Assembly: GCA_951804985.1 (NCBI GenBank)
Contig: OX638135.1
Location: forward strand, 43,228,324-43,292,323
Reading direction: 5' to 3'
DNA length: 64,000 nt
Source: Dryomyza anilis
Taxonomy: Eukaryota; Arthropoda; Insecta; Diptera; Dryomyzidae
This document shows positions 35,574 through 48,767 of this stretch, piece after piece. The position numbers were made by a program, and so were the translations under genes. Every line of letters starts with the position of its first letter. Positions within the stretch are counted from its first letter, which is position 1. The notes under the pieces are model-generated. The model ran no database searches. It saw only the letters and a program-made list of their open reading frames with translations, and had not been told where the DNA came from.

Positions 35574-37764
35574 ATGATCTTTTTGATCTTTTTGATCTTT
35601 TTGATCTTTTTGATCTTGTTGATCTTTTTGATCTTTTTGATCTTTTTGACCTTTTTGATCTTTTTGATCTTTTTGATCTTTTGATCTTTTTGAACTTTTT
35701 TATTTTTTTGAACTTTTTGATCTTGTTGATCTTGTTGATCTTTTTGATCTTGTTGATCTTGTTGATCTTGTTGATCTTGTTGATCTTGTTGATCTTGTTG
35801 ATCTTGTTGATCTTGTTGATCTTGTTGATCTTGTTAATCTTGTTAATCTTGTTAATCTTGTTAATCTTTTTGATCTTTTTGATCTTTTTGGTATTTTTGA
35901 TTTTTTTGGTATTTTTGATATTTTTGATATTTTTGATATTTTTGATCTTTTTGATCTTTTTGATCTTTTTGATCTTTTTTATCTTTTTTATCTTTTTGAT
36001 CTTTTTGATCTTTTTGATCTTTTTGATCTTTTTGATCTTTTTGATCATTTTGATCATTTTGATCTTTTTGATCTTTTTGATCTTTTTGATCTTTTTGATC
36101 TTTTTGATCTTTTTGATCTTTTTGATCTTTTTGATCTTTTTGATCTTTTTGATCTTTTTGATCTTTTTGATCTTTTTGATCTTTTTGATCTTTTTGATCT
36201 TTTTGATCTCTTTGATCTTTTTGATCTTTTTGATCTTTTTGATCTTTTTGATCTTTTTGATCTTTTTGATCTTTTTGATCTTTTTGATCTTTTTGATCTT
36301 TTTGATCTTTTTGATCTTTTTGATCTTTTTGATCTTTTTGATCTTTTTGATCTTTTTGATCTTTTTGATCTTTTTGATCTTTTTGATCTTTTTGATCTTT
36401 TTGATCTTTTTGATCTTTTTGATCTTTTTGATCTTTTTGATCTTTTTGATCTTTTTGATCTTTTTGATCTTTTTGATCTTTTTGATCTTTTTGATCTTTT
36501 TGATCTTTTTGATCTTTTTGATCTTTTTGATCTTTTTGATCTTTTTGATCTTTTTGATCTTTTTGATCTTTTTGATCTTTTTGATCTTTTTGATCTTTTT
36601 GATCTTTTTGATCTTTTGATCTTTTTGATCTTTTTGATCTTTTTGATCTTTTTGATCTTTTTGATCTTTTTGATCTTTTTGATCTTTTTGATCTTTTTGA
36701 TCTTTTTGATCTTTTTGATCTTTTTGATCTTTTTGATCTTTTTGATCTTTTTGATCTTTTTGATCTTTTTGATCTTTTTGATCTTTTTGATCTTTTTGAT
36801 CTTTTTGATCTTTTTGATCTTTTTGATCTTTTTGATCTTTTTGATCTTTTTGAACTTTTTGATCTTTTTGATCTTTTTGATCTTTTTGATCTTTTTGATC
36901 TTTTTGATCTTTTTGATCTTTTTGATCTTTTTGATCTTTTTGATCTTTTTGATCTTTTTGATCTTTTTGATCTTTTTGATCTTTTTGATCTTTTTGATCT
37001 TTTTGATCTTTTTGATCTTTTTGATCTTTTTGATCTTTTTGATCTTTTTGATCTTTTTGATCTTTTTGATCTTTTTGATCTTTTTGATCTTTTGGATCTT
37101 TTTGATCTTTTGGATCTTATTGATCTTTTTGATCTTTTTGATCTTTTTGATCTTTTTGATCTTTTTGATCGTTTTGATCTTTTTGATCTTTTTGATGTTT
37201 TTGATCTTTTTGATCTTTTTGATCTTGTTGATCTTGTTGATCTTGTTGATCTTGTTGATCTTTTTGATATTTTTGATCTTTTTGATCTTTTTGATCTTTT
37301 TGATCTTTTTGATCTTTTTGATCTTTTTGATCTTTTTGATCTTTTTGATCTTTTTGATCTTTTTGATCTTTTTGATCTTTTTGATCTTTTTGATCTTTTT
37401 GATCTTTTTGATCTTTTTGATCTTTTTGATCTTTTTGATCTTTTTGATCTTTTTGATCTTTTTGATCTTTTTGATCTTTTTGATCTTTTTGATCTTTTTG
37501 ATCTTTTTGATCTTTTTGATCTTTTTGATCTTTTTGATCTTTTTGATCTTTTTGATCTTTTTGATCTTTTTGATCTTTTGATCTTTTTGATATTTTTGAT
37601 ATTTTTGATCTTTTTAATCTTTTTGATCTTTTTGATCTTTTTGATCTTTTTGATCTTTTTGATCTTTTTGATCTTTTTGATCTTTTTGATCTTTTTGATC
37701 TTTTTGATCTCTTTGATCTTTTTGATCTTTTTGATCTTTTTGATTTTTTGATCTTTTTGATTTT
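35574..37764. repeat. Truncated or diverged copy, half e
   Basis: Begins like the other halves (GACC, GAACTTTTTTATT at 35692, G block with four TTGTTAATC, GGTA, GATA units), then TTTTTTATC units and two TCATTTTGATC-type changes, then a long T block (about 36065-37085) with an 8-base unit near 36613. The TAG cluster, GATCG and GAGC parts are missing. A variant cluster at 37092-37270 has two GG units, a TTATT unit, GATCG, GATG, four G units and a GATA unit. T units then lead to GATTTTATG. Confidence 0.82.
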
Positions 37765-38250
37765 ATGATCTTTTTGATCTTTTTGATCTTGTTGATCTTT
37801 TTGATCTTTTTGATCTTTTTGACCTTTTTGATCTTTTTGATCTTTTTGATCTTTTGATCTTTTTGATCTTTTTTATTTTTTTGAACTTTTTGATCTTGTT
37901 GATCTTGTTGATCTTTTTGATCTTGTTGATCTTGTTGATCTTGTTGATCTTGTTGATCTTGTTGATCTTGTTGATCTTGTTGATCTTGTTGATCTTGTTG
38001 ATCTTGTTGATCTTGTTGATCTTGTTGATCTTGTTGATCTTGTTAATCTTGTTAATCTTTTTGATCTTTTTGATCTTTTTGATCTTTTTGGTCTTTTTGG
38101 TATTTTTGATTTTTTTGATATTTTTGATATTTTTGATATTTTTGATATTTTTGATCTTTTTGATCTTTTTGATCTTTTTGATCTTTTTGATCTTTTTGAT
38201 CTTTTTGATCTTTTTGATCTTTTTGATCTTTTTGATCTTTTAGATCTTGT
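37765..38250. repeat. Last GATTTTATG-type module (half f)
   Basis: GATTTTATG, GACC at about 37821, TTTTTTATTTTTTTGAAC near 37868 (without the GAAC before it), G block of about 16 units with two TTGTTAATC, GGTC/GGTA, GATA units, T units and a TAG unit at about 38242. After this the repeat passes into a different, shorter higher-order pattern. Confidence 0.83.
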
Positions 38251-38760
38251 TGATCTTTTTGATCTTTTTGATCTTTTTGATCTTTTTGATCTTTTTGATC
38301 TTTTTGATCTTTTTGATCTTTTTGATCTTTTTGATCTTTTTGATCTTTTTGATCTTTTTGATCTTTTTGATCTTTTTGATCTTTTTGATCTTTTTGATCT
38401 TTTTGATCTTTTTGATCTTTTTGATCTTTTTGATCTTTTTGATCTTTTTGATCTTTTTGATCTTTTTGATCTTTTTGATCTTTTTGATCTTTTTGATCTT
38501 TTTGATCTTTTTGATCTTTTTGATCTTTTTGATCTTTTTGATCTTTTTGATCTTTTTGATCTTTTTGATCTTTTTGATCTTTTTGATCTTTTTGATCTTT
38601 TTGATCTTTTTGATCTTTTTGATCTTTTTGATCTTTTTGATCTTTTTGATCTTTTTGATCTTTTTGATCTTTTTGATCTTTTTGATCTTTTTGATCTTTT
38701 TGATCTTTTTGATCTTTTTGATCTTTTTGATCTTTTTGATCTTTTTGATCTTTTTGATCT
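38251..38760. repeat. T-unit block
   Basis: About 56 pure T units. Confidence 0.93.
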
Positions 38761-40935
38761 TTTTGGTCTTTTTGGTATTTTTGATATTTTTGATCTTTTT
38801 GATCTTTTTGATCTTTTTGATCTTTTTGATCTTTTTGATCTTTTTGATCTTTTTGATCTGTTTGATCTATTTGATCTATTTGATCTTTTTCATCTTTTTC
38901 ATCTTTTTCATCTTTTTCATCTTTTTGATCTTTTTGATCTTTTTGATCTTGTTGATCTTTTTGATCTTTATGATCTTTTTGATCTTTTTGATCTTTTTGA
39001 TTTTTTTGAACTTTTTGATCTTGTTGATCTTGTTGATCTTTTTGATCTTGTTGATCTTGTTGATCTTGTTGATCTTGTTGATCTTTTTGATTTTTTTGAT
39101 ATTTTTGATCTTTTTGATCTTTTTGATCTTTTTGATCTTTTTGATCTTTTTGATCTTTTTGATCTTTTTGATCTTTTTGATCTTTTTGATCTTTTTGATC
39201 TTTTTGATCTTTTTGATCTTTTTGATCTTTTTGATCTTTTTGATCTTTTTGATCTTTTTGATCTTTTTGATCTTTTTGATCTTTTTGATCTTTTTGATCT
39301 TTTTGGTCTTTTTGGTATTTTTGATATTTTTGATATTTTTGATATTTTTGATATTTTTGATCTTTTTGATCTTTTTGATCTTTTTGATCTTTTTGATCTT
39401 TTTGATCTTTTTGATCTTTTTGATCTTTTTGCTCTTTTTGATCTTTTTGATCTTTTAGATCTTGTTGATCTTTTTGATCTTTTTGATCTTTTTGATCTTT
39501 TTGATCTTTTTGATCTTTTTAATCTGTTTGATCTATTTGATCTTTTTGATCTTTTTCATCTTTTTCATCTTTTTGATCTTTTTGATCTTTTTGATCTTTT
39601 TGATCTTTTTGATCTTTTTGATCTTTATGATCTTTTTGATCTTTTTGATCTTTTTGATCTTTTTGATTTTTTTGAACTTTTTGATCTTGTTGATCTTTTT
39701 GATCTTTTTGATCTTTTTGATCTTTTTGATCTTTTTGATCTTTTTGATCTTTTTGATCTTTTTGATCTTTTTGATCTTTTTGGTCTTTTTGATCTTTTTG
39801 ATCTTTTTGATCTTTTTGATCTTTTTGATCTTTTTGATCTTTTTGGTCTTTTTGGTATTTTTGATATTTTTGATATTTTTGATATTTTTGATATTTTTGA
39901 TCTTTTTGATCTTTTTGATCTTTTTGATCTTTTTGATCTTTTTGATCTTTTTGATCTTTTTGATCTTTTTGATCTTTTTGGTCTTTTTGGTATTTTTGAT
40001 ATTTTTGATATTTTTGATATTTTTGATATTTTTGATCTTTTTGATCTTTTTGATCTTTTTGATCTTTTTGATCTTTTTGATCTTTTTGATCTTTTTGATC
40101 TTTTTGATCTTTTTGATCTTTTTGATCTTTTTGATCTTTTTGATCTTTTTGATCTTTTTGATCTTTTTGATCTTTTTGATCTTTTTGATCTTTTTGATCT
40201 TTTTGATCTTTTTGATCTTTTTGATCTTTTTGATCTTTTTGATCTTTTTGATCTTTTTGATCTTTTTGATCTTTTTGATCTTTTTGATCTTTTTGATCTT
40301 TTTGATCTTTTTGATCTTTTTGATCTTTTTGATCTTTTTGATCTTTTTGATCTTTTTGATCTTTTTGATCTTTTTGATCTTTTTGATCTTTTTAATCTTT
40401 TTGATCTATTTGATCTTTTTGATCTTTTTGATCTTTTTGATCTTTTTGATCTTTTTGATCTTTTTGATCTTTTTGATCTTTTTGATCTTTTTGATCTTTT
40501 TGATCTTTTTGATCTTTTTGATCTTTTTGATCTTTTTGATCTTGTTGATCTTTATGATCTTTTTGATCTTTTTGATCTTTTTGATTTTTTTGAACTTTTT
40601 GATCTTGTTGATCTTGTTGATCTTTTTGATCTTGTTGATCTTGTTGATCTTGTTGATCTTGTTGATCTTGTTGATCTTGTTGATCTTGTTGATCTTGTTG
40701 ATCTAGTTGATCTTGTTAATCTTGTTGATCTTGTTGATCTTGTTGATCTTGTTGATCTTGTTAATCTTTTTGATCTTTTTGATCTTTTTGATCTTTTTGG
40801 TCTTTTTGCTATTTTTGATTTTTTTGATATTTTTGATATTTTTGATATTTTTGATATTTTTGATATTTTTGATATTTTTGATCTTTTTGATCTTTTTGAT
40901 CTTTTTGATCTTTTTGATCTTTTTGATCTTTTAGA
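38761..40935. repeat. Short higher-order repeat with GGTC, AATC and CATC marks
   Basis: GGTC at 38765, 39305, 39845 and 39980 (steps 540, 540, 135). The ATCTGTTTGATC or AATC mark is at 38856, 39522 and 40395 (steps 666, 873). All steps are exact multiples of 9. Four CATC units lie at 38891-38918 and two near 39557. G blocks at about 39020-39080 and 40600-40760 follow GATTTTTTTGAAC; the second has a TAG-containing TTGATCTAG unit near 40704. A TAG unit closes the segment near 40932. Confidence 0.85.
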
Positions 40936-41893
40936 TCTTGTTGATCTTTTTGATCTTTTTGATCTTTTAGATCTTGTTGATCTTTTTGATCTTTTTGATC
41001 TTTTTGATCTTTTTGATCTTTTTGATCTTTTAGATCTTTTTGATCTTTTTGATCTTATTTGATCTTTTAGATCTTGTTGATCTTTTTGATCTTTTTGATC
41101 TTTTTGATCTTTTTGATCTTTTTGATCTTTTTGATCTTTTGATCTTTTTGATCTTTTTGATCTTTTTGATCTTTTAGATCTTGTTGATCTTTTTGATCTT
41201 TTTGATCTTTTTGATCTTTTTGATCTTTTTGATCTTTTTGGTCTTTTTGGTATTTTTGATATTTTTGATATTTTTGATATTTTTGATATTTTTGATATTT
41301 TTGATCTTTTTGATCTTTTTGATCTTTTTGATCTTTTTGATCTTTTTGATCTTTTTGATCTTTTTGATCTTTTTGATCTTTTTGATCTTTTTGATCTTTT
41401 TGATCTTTTTGATCTTTTAGATCTTGTTGATCTTTTTGATCTTTTTGATCTTTTTGATCTTTTTGATCTTTTTGATCTTTTTGATCTTTTGATCTTTTTG
41501 AACTTTTTTATTTTTTTGAACTTTTTGATCTTGTTGATCTTTTTGATCTTGTTGATCTTGTTGATCTTGTTGATCTTGTTGATCTTGTTGATCTTGTTGA
41601 TCTTGTTGATCTTGTTGATCTTGTTGATCTTGTTGATCTTGTTAATCTTGTTAATCTTTTTGATCTTTTTGATCTTTTTGGTCTTTTTGGTATTTTTGAT
41701 TTTTTTGATATTTTTGATATTTTTGATATTTTTGATATTTTTGATATTTTTGATATTTTTGATATTTTTGATCTTTTTGATCTTTTTGATCTTTTTGATC
41801 TTTTTGATCTTTTTGATCTTTTTGATCTTTTTGATCTTTTTGATCTTTTTGATCTTTTTGATCTTTTTGATCTTTTTGATCTTTTTGATCTTT
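40936..41893. repeat. TAG cluster, GGTC/GATA and GAAC/G module
   Basis: Five TAG units between about 40932 and 41178, one TTATTTGATC and one 8-base unit near 41138, then GGTC/GGTA and five GATA units near 41241-41300, T units, TAG near 41417, GAACTTTTTTATT near 41499, G block, GGTC, a GATA run, T units and TAG near 41893. It resembles the second part of the 24-35 kb halves but lacks GATCG and GAGC. Confidence 0.83.
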
Positions 41894-43235
41894 TAGATCT
41901 TGTTGATCTTGTTGATCTTTTTGATCTTTTTGATCTTTTTGATCTTTTTGATCTTTTTGATCTTTTTGATCTTTTTGATCTTTTTGATCTTTTTGATCTT
42001 TTTGATCTTTTTGATCTTTTTGATCTTTTTGATCTTTTTGATCTTTTTGATCTTTTTGATCTTTTTGATCTTTTTGATCTTTTTGATCTTTTTGATCTTT
42101 TTGATCTTTTTGATCTTTTTGATCTTTTTGATTTTTTTGATCTTTTTGATCTTTTTGATCTTTTTGATCTTTTTGATCTTTTTGATCTTTTTGATCTTTT
42201 TGATCTTTTTGATCTTTTTGATCTTTTTGATCTTTATGATCTTTTTGATCTTTTTGATCTTTTTGATCTTTTTGATCTTTTTGATCTTTTTGATCTTTTT
42301 GATCTTTTTGATCTTTTTGATCTTTTTGATCTTTTTGATCTTTTTGATCTTTTTGATCTTTTTGATCTTTTTGATCTTTTTGATCTTTTTGATCTTTTTG
42401 ATCTTTTTGATCTTTTTGATCTTTTTGATCTTTTTGATCTTTTTGATCTTTTTGATCTTTTTGATCTTTTTGATCTTTTTGATCTTTTTGATCTTTTTGA
42501 TCTTTTTGATCTTTTTGATCTTTTTGATCTTTTTGATCTTTTTGATCTTTTTGATCTTTTTGATCTTTTTGATCTTTTTGATCTTTTTGATCTTTTTGAT
42601 CTTTTTGATCTTTTTGATCTTTTTGATCTTTTTGATCTTTTTGATCTTTTTGATCTTTTTGATCTTTTTGATCTTTTTGATCTTTTTGATCTTTTTGATC
42701 TTTTTGATCTTTTTGATCTTTTTGATCTTTTTGATCTTTTTGATCTTTTTGATCTTTTTGATCTTTTAGATCTTTTTGATCTTTTTGATCTTTTTGATCT
42801 TTTTGATCTTTTTGATCTTTTTGATCTTTTTGATCTTTTTGATCTTTTTGATCTTTTTGATCTTTTTGATCTTTTTGATCTTTTTGATCTTTTTGATCTT
42901 TTTGATCTTTTTGATCTTTTTGATCTTTTTGATCTTTTTGATCTTTTTGATCTTTTTGATCTTTTTGATCTTTTTGATCTTTTTGATCTTTTTGATCTTT
43001 TTGATCTTTTTGATCTTTTTGATCTTTTTGATCTTTTTGATCTTTTTGATCTTTTTGATCTTTTTGATCTTTTTGATCTTTTTGATCTTTTTGATCTTTT
43101 TGATCTTTTTGATCTTTTTGATCTTTTTGATCTTTTTGATCTTTTTGATCTTTTTGATCTTTTTGATCTTTTTGATCTTTTTGATCTTTTTGATCTTTTT
43201 GATCTTTTTGATCTTTTTGATCTTTTTGATCTTTT
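41894..43235. repeat. Long T-unit block
   Basis: About 149 units, nearly pure T. Variants: one G pair at the start, one GATT near 42130, one TATG near 42236 and one TAG unit near 42768. Confidence 0.93.
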
Positions 43236-43703
43236 TGGTCTTTTTGGTATTTTTGATATTTTTGATATTTTTGATATTTTTGATATTTTTGATCTTTTTG
43301 ATCTTTTTGATCTTTTTGATCTTTTTGATCTTTTTGATCTTTTTGATCTTTTTGATCTTTTTGATCTTTTTGATCTTTTTGATCTTTTTGATCTTTTTGA
43401 TCTTTTTGATCTTTTTGATCTTTTTGATCTTTTTGACCTTTTAGATCTTGTTGATCTTTTTGATCTTTTTGATCTTTTTGACCTTTTAGATCTTGTTGAT
43501 CTTTTTGATCTTTTTGATCTTTTTGATCTTTTTGATCTTTTTGATCTTTTTGATCTTTTTGATCTTTTTGATCTTTTTGATCTTTTTGATCTTTTTGATC
43601 TTTTTGATCTTTTTGATCTTTTTGATCTTTTTGATCTTTTGGATCTTTTGGATCTTTTTGATCTTTTTGATCTTTTTGATCTTGTTGATCTTTTTGATCT
43701 TTT
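43236..43703. repeat. GGTC/GATA mark, T block, TAG pair
   Basis: GGTC/GGTA and four GATA units at 43236-43290, T units, two GACC-plus-TAG units near 43435 and 43481, then T units with two GG units near 43640 and one G unit before the first framed module. Confidence 0.87.
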
Positions 43704-44410
43704 GGATTTTTTTGAACTTTTTGATCTTGTTGATCTTGTTGATCTTTCTGATCTTGTTGATCTTGTTGATCTTGTTGATCTTGTTGATCTTGCTGATCAT
43801 TTTGATATTTTTGATCTTTTTGATCTTTTTGATCTTTTTGATCTTTTTGATCTTTTTGATCTTTTTGATCTTTTTGATCTTTTTGATCTTTTTGATCTTT
43901 TTGATCTTTTTGATCTTTTTGATCTTTTTGATCTTTTTGATCTTTTTGATCTTTTTGATCTTTTTGATCTTTTTGATCTTTTTGATCTTTTTGATCTTTT
44001 TGATCTTTTTGATCTTTTTGATCTTGTTGATCTTGTTGATCTTTTTGATCTTTTGGATTTTTTTGAACTTTTTGATCTTGTTGATCTTGTTGATCTTTCT
44101 GATCTTGTTGATCTTGTTGATCTTGTTGATCTTGTTGATCTTGTTGATCTTGTTGATCTTGTTGATCTTGTTGATCTTGTTGATCTTGTTGATCTTGTTG
44201 ATCTTGTTGATCTTGTTGATCTTGTTGATCTTGTTGATCTTGTTGATTTTGTTGATCTTGTTGATCTTGTTGATCTTGTTGATCTTGTTGATCTTGTTGA
44301 TCTTGTTGATCTTGTTGATCTTGTTGATCTTGTTGATCTTGTTGATCTTGTTGATCTTGTTGATCTTGTTGATCTTGTTGATCTTGCTGATCATTTTGAT
44401 TTTTTTGATA
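43704..44410. repeat. Framed G modules 1 and 2
   Basis: Each starts with GGATTTTTTTGAAC (43704 and 44055, 351 bases or 39 units apart), then two G units, CTTTCTG, a G run, and closes with TTGCTGATCATTTT and GATA or GATT units. Module 1 has 5 G units after CTTTCTG; module 2 has about 30. T units fill 43809-44020. Confidence 0.9.
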
Positions 44411-44964
44411 TTTTTGATCTTTTTGATCTTTTTGATCTTTTTGGTCTTTTTGATCTTTTTGATCTTTTTGATCATTTTGATCTTTTTGATCTTTTTGATC
44501 TTTTGATCTTTTTGATCTTTTTGATCTTTTTTATTTTTTTGAACTTTTGGATCTTTTGGATCTTTTTGATCTTTTTGATCTTTTTGATCTTTTTGATATT
44601 TTTGATCTTTTTGATCTTTTTGATCTTTTTGATATTTTGATCTTTTTGATCTTTTTGATCTTTTTGATCTTTTTGATCTTTTTGATCTTTTTGATCTTTT
44701 TGATCTTTTTGATCTTGTTGATCTTGTTGCTCTTGTTGATCTTGTTGATCTTTTTGATCTTTTTGATCTTTTTGATCTTTTTGATCTTTTTGATCTTTTT
44801 GATCTTTTTGATCTTTTTGATCTTTTTGATCTTTTTGATCTTTTTGATCTTTTTGATCTTTTTGATCTTTTTGATCTTTTTGATCTTTTTGATCTTTTTG
44901 ATCTTTTTGATCTATTTGAACTTTTTGAACTTTTTGATCTCTTTGATCTTTTTGATCTTTTTGA
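44411..44964. repeat. Mixed T segment
   Basis: T units with one GGTC (44443), TCATTTTGATC, 8-base units near 44502 and 44638, TTTTTTATTTTTTTGAAC, two GG units near 44550, a G cluster with TTGCTC near 44726, T units, then TATTTGAAC and a second GAAC near 44928 and TCTTTGATC near 44941. Confidence 0.85.
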
Positions 44965-45975
44965 TCTTGTTGATCTTGTTGATCTTGTTGATCTTGTTGA
45001 TCTTGTTGATCTTGTTGATCTTGTTGATCTTGTTGATCTTGTTGATCTTGTTGATCTTGTTGATCTTGTTGATCTTGTTGATCTTGTTGATCTTGTTGAT
45101 CTTGTTGATCTTGTTGATCTTGTTGATCTTGTTGATCTTGTTGATCTTGTTGATCTTGTTGATCTTGTTGATCTTGTTGATCTTGTTGATTTTGTTGATC
45201 TTGTTGATCTTGTTGATCTTGTTGATCTTGTTGATCTTGTTGATCTTGTTGATCTTGTTGATCTTGTTGATCTTGTCGATCTTGTTGATCTTGTCGATCT
45301 TGTTGATCCTGTTGATCTTGTTGATCTTGTTGATCTTGTTGATCTTGTTGATCTTGTTGATCTTGTTGATCTTGTTGATCTTGTTGATCTTGTTGATCTT
45401 GTTGATCTTGTTGATCTTGTTGATCTTGTTGATCTTGTTGATCTTGTTGATCTTGTTGATCTTGTTGATCTTGTTGATCTTGTTGATCTTGTTGATCTTG
45501 TTGATCTTGTTGATCTTGTTGATCTTGTTGATCTTGTTGATCTTGTTGATCTTGTTGATCTTGTTGATCTTGTTGATCTTGTTGATCTTGTTGATCTTGT
45601 TGATCTTGTTGATCTTGTTGATCTTGTTGATCTTGTTGCTCTTGTTGATCTTATTGATCTTGTTGATCTTGTTGATCTTGCTGATCTTGCTGATCTTGTT
45701 GATCTTGTTGATCTTGTTGATCTTGTTGATCTTGTTGATCTTGTTGATCTTGTTGATCTTGTTGATCTTGTTGATCTTGTTGATCTTGTTGATCTTGTTG
45801 ATCTTGTTGATCTTGTTGATCTTGTTGATCTTGTTGATCTTGTTGATCTTGTTGATCTTGTTGATCTTGTTGATCTTGTTGATCTTGTTGATCTTGTTGA
45901 TCTTGTTGATCTTGTTGATCTTGTTGATCTTGTTGATCTTGTTGATCTTGTTGATCTTGTTGATCATGTTTATCT
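44965..45975. repeat. Landmark-bearing long G block, copy 1
   Basis: About 112 G units. Landmarks in order: TTGTTGATT near 45188, TTGTCGATC at 45277 and 45295, GATCCTG at 45305, TTGCTC and TTATTGATC near 45640, two TTGCTGATC at 45681 and 45690, and at the end GATCATGTTTATC then GGTGATC (45977). Copies with the same order lie at about 50.87-51.78 kb and 59.89-60.67 kb. Confidence 0.9.
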
Positions 45976-46066
45976 TGGTGATCTTGTTGATCTTGTTGAT
46001 CTTGTTTTTGATCTTTTTGATCTTGTTGATCTTGTTTTTGATCTTTTTGATCTTTTTGATTTTTTG
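45976..46066. repeat. G-block exit junction with 12-base units
   Basis: GGTGATC at 45977, two G units, TTGTTTTTGATC, one T unit, two G units, TTGTTTTTGATC, T units and an 8-base GATTTTTTGATC. Same layout as at 20.5, 51.8 and 60.7 kb. Confidence 0.87.
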
Positions 46067-46508
46067 ATCTTGTTGATCTTGTTGATCTTGTTGATCTTGT
46101 TGATCTTGTTGATCTTGTTGATCTTGTTGATCTTGTTGATCTTGTTGATCTTGTTGATCTTGTTGATCTTGTTGATCTTGTTGATCTTGTTGATCTTGTT
46201 GATCTTGTTGATCTTGTTGATCTTGTTGATCTTGTTGATCTTGTTGATCTTGTTGATCTTGTTGATCTTGTTGATCTTGTTGATCTTGTTGATCTTGTTG
46301 ATCTTGTTGATCTTGTTGATCTTGTTGATCTTGTTGATCTTGTTGATCTTGTTGATCTTGTTGATCTTGTTGATCTTGTTGATCTTGTTGATCTTGTTGA
46401 TCTTGTTGATCTTGTTGATCTTGTTGATCTTGTTGATCTTGTTGATCTTGCTGATCTTGTTGATCTTGTTGATCTTGTTGATCTTGTTGATCTTGTTGAT
46501 CTTGTTGA
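46067..46508. repeat. G-unit block
   Basis: About 49 G units with a single TTGCTGATC near 46450. Confidence 0.93.
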
Positions 46509-47144
46509 TCTTTTTGATCTTTTTGATCTTTTTGATCTTTTTGATCTTTTTGATCTTTTTGATCTTTTTGATCTTTTTGATCTTTTTGATCTTTTTGATC
46601 TTTTTGATCTTTTTGATCTTTTTGATCTTTTTGATCTTTTTGATCTTTTTGATCTTTTTGATCTTTTTGATCTTTTTGATCTTTTTGATCTTTTTGATCT
46701 TTTTTATCTTTTTGATCTTTTTGATCTTTTTGATCTTTTTGATCTTTTTGATCTTTTTGATCTTTTTGATCTTTTTGATCTTTTTGATCTTTTTGATCTT
46801 TTTGATCTTTTTGATCTTTTTGATCTTTTTGATCTTTTTGATCTTTTTGATCTTTTTGATCTTTTTGATCTTTTTGATCTTTTTGATCTTTTTGATCTTT
46901 TTGATCTTTTTGATCTTTTTGATCTTTTTGATCTTTTTGATCTTTTTGATCTTTTTGATCTTTTTGATCTTTTTGATCTTTTTGATCTTTTTGATCTTTT
47001 TGATCTTTTTGATCTTTTTGATCTTTTTGATCTTTTTGATCTTTTTGATCTTTTTGATCTTTTGGATCTTTTTGATCTTTTTGATCTTATTGATCTTTTT
47101 GATCTTTTTGATCTTTTTGATCTTGTTGATCTTTTTGATCTTTT
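46509..47144. repeat. T-unit block
   Basis: Nearly pure T units with one TTTTTTATC near 46705. The end holds one GG unit, one TTATTGATC (47086) and one G unit; this lead-in also precedes the modules at 49161, 49467 and 50268. Confidence 0.92.
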
Positions 47145-48120
47145 GGATTTTTTTGAACTTTTTGATCTTGTTGATCTTGTTGATCTTAATGATCTTGTTG
47201 ATCTTGCTGATCATTTTGATATTTTTGATCTTTTTGATCTTTTTGATCTTTTTGATCTTGTTGATCTTGTTGATCTTTTTGATCTTTTGGATTTTTTTGA
47301 ACTTTTTGATCTTGTTGATCTTGTTGATCTTTCTGATCTTGTTGATCTTGTTGATCTTGTTGATCTTGTTGATCTTGTTGATCTTGTTGATCTTGTTGAT
47401 CTTGTTGATCTTGTTGATCTTGTTGATCTTGTTGATCTTGTTGATCTTGTTGATCTTGTTGATCTTGTTGATCTTGTTGATCTTGTTGATCTTGTTGATC
47501 TTGATGATCTTGTTGATCTTGTTGATCTTGTTGATCTTGTTGATTTTGTTGATCTTGTTGATCTTGTTGATCTTGTTGATCTTGTTGATCTTGTTGATCT
47601 TGTTGATCTTGTCGATCTTGTTGATCTTGTCGATCTTGTTGATCCTGTTGATCTTGTTGATTTTGTTGATCTTGTTGATCTTGTTGATCTTGCTGATCAT
47701 TTTGATTTTTTTGATATTTTTGATCTTTTTGATCTTTTTGATCTTTTTGATCTTTTGGATTTTTTTGAACTTTTTGATCTTGTTGATCTTGTTGATCTTT
47801 CTGATCTTGTTGATCTTGTTGATCTTGTTGATCTTGTTGATCTTGTTGATCTTGTTGATCTTGTTGATCTTGTTGATCTTGTTGATCTTGTTGATCTTGT
47901 TGATCTTGTTGATCTTGTTGATCTTGTTGATCTTGTTGATCTTGTTGATCTTGTTGATCTTGTTGATCTTGTTGATCTTGTTGATCTTGTTGATCTTGTT
48001 GATCTTGTTGATCTTGTTGATCTTGTTGATCTTGTTGATCTTGTTGATCTTGTTGATCTTGTTGATCTTGTTGATCTTGTTGATCTTGTTGATCTTGTTG
48101 ATCTTGCTGATCATTTTGAT
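47145..48120. repeat. Framed G modules 3, 4 and 5
   Basis: GGATTTTTTTGAAC at 47145, 47289 and 47757. Module 3 is short and has a unique TTAATGATC at 47187 in place of CTTTCTG. Module 4 has about 40 units with one TTGATGATC near 47503, TTGTTGATT units, TTGTCGATC at 47613 and 47631 and GATCCTG at 47641. Module 5 has about 35 nearly pure G units. Each closes with TTGCTGATCATTTT. Confidence 0.9.
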
Positions 48121-48767
48121 TTTTTTGATATTTTTGATCTTTTTGATCTTTTTGATCTTTTTGATCTTTTTGATCTTTTTGGTCTTTTTGATCTTTTTGA
48201 TCTTTTTGATCTTTTTGATCTTTTTGATCTTTTTGATCTTTTTGATCTTTTTGATCTTTTTGATCTTTTGGATCTTTTGGATCTTTTGGATCTTTTGGAT
48301 CTTTTGGATCTTTTTGATCTTTTTGATCTTTTTGATCTTTTTGATCTTTTTGATCTTTTTGATCTTTTTGATCTTTTTGATCTTTTTGATCTTTTTGATC
48401 TTTTTGATCTTTTTGATCTTTTTGATCTTTTTGATCTTTTTGATCTTTTTGATCTTTTTGATCTTTTTGATCTTTTTGATCTTTTTGATCTTTTTGATCT
48501 TTTTGATCTTGTTGATCTTGTTGCTCTTGTTGATCTTGTTGATCTTGTTGCTCTTGTTGATCTTGTTGATCTTTTTGATCTTTTTGATCTTTTTGATCTT
48601 TTTGATCTTTTTGATCTTTTTGATCTTTTTGATCTTTTTGATCTTTTTGATCTTTTTGATCTTTTTGATCTTTTTGATCTTTTTGATCTTTTTGATCTTT
48701 TTGATCTCTTTGATCTTTTTGATCTTTTTGATCTTTTTGATCTTTTTGATCTTTTTGATCTTTTTGA
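48121..48767. repeat. T segment with five GG units and TTGCTC marks
   Basis: GGTC at 48181, then T units, then five consecutive GG units (GGATC at 48270, 48279, 48288, 48297, 48306), T units, a G cluster with two TTGCTC at about 48522 and 48549, T units, and TCTTTGATC near 48708. Confidence 0.9.

Noticed and set aside
24317..37766. ATG in GATTTTATGATC as a translation start repeated in each half
   Set aside because: It is a landmark variant unit; the frame that follows is only satellite and no upstream signal is present.
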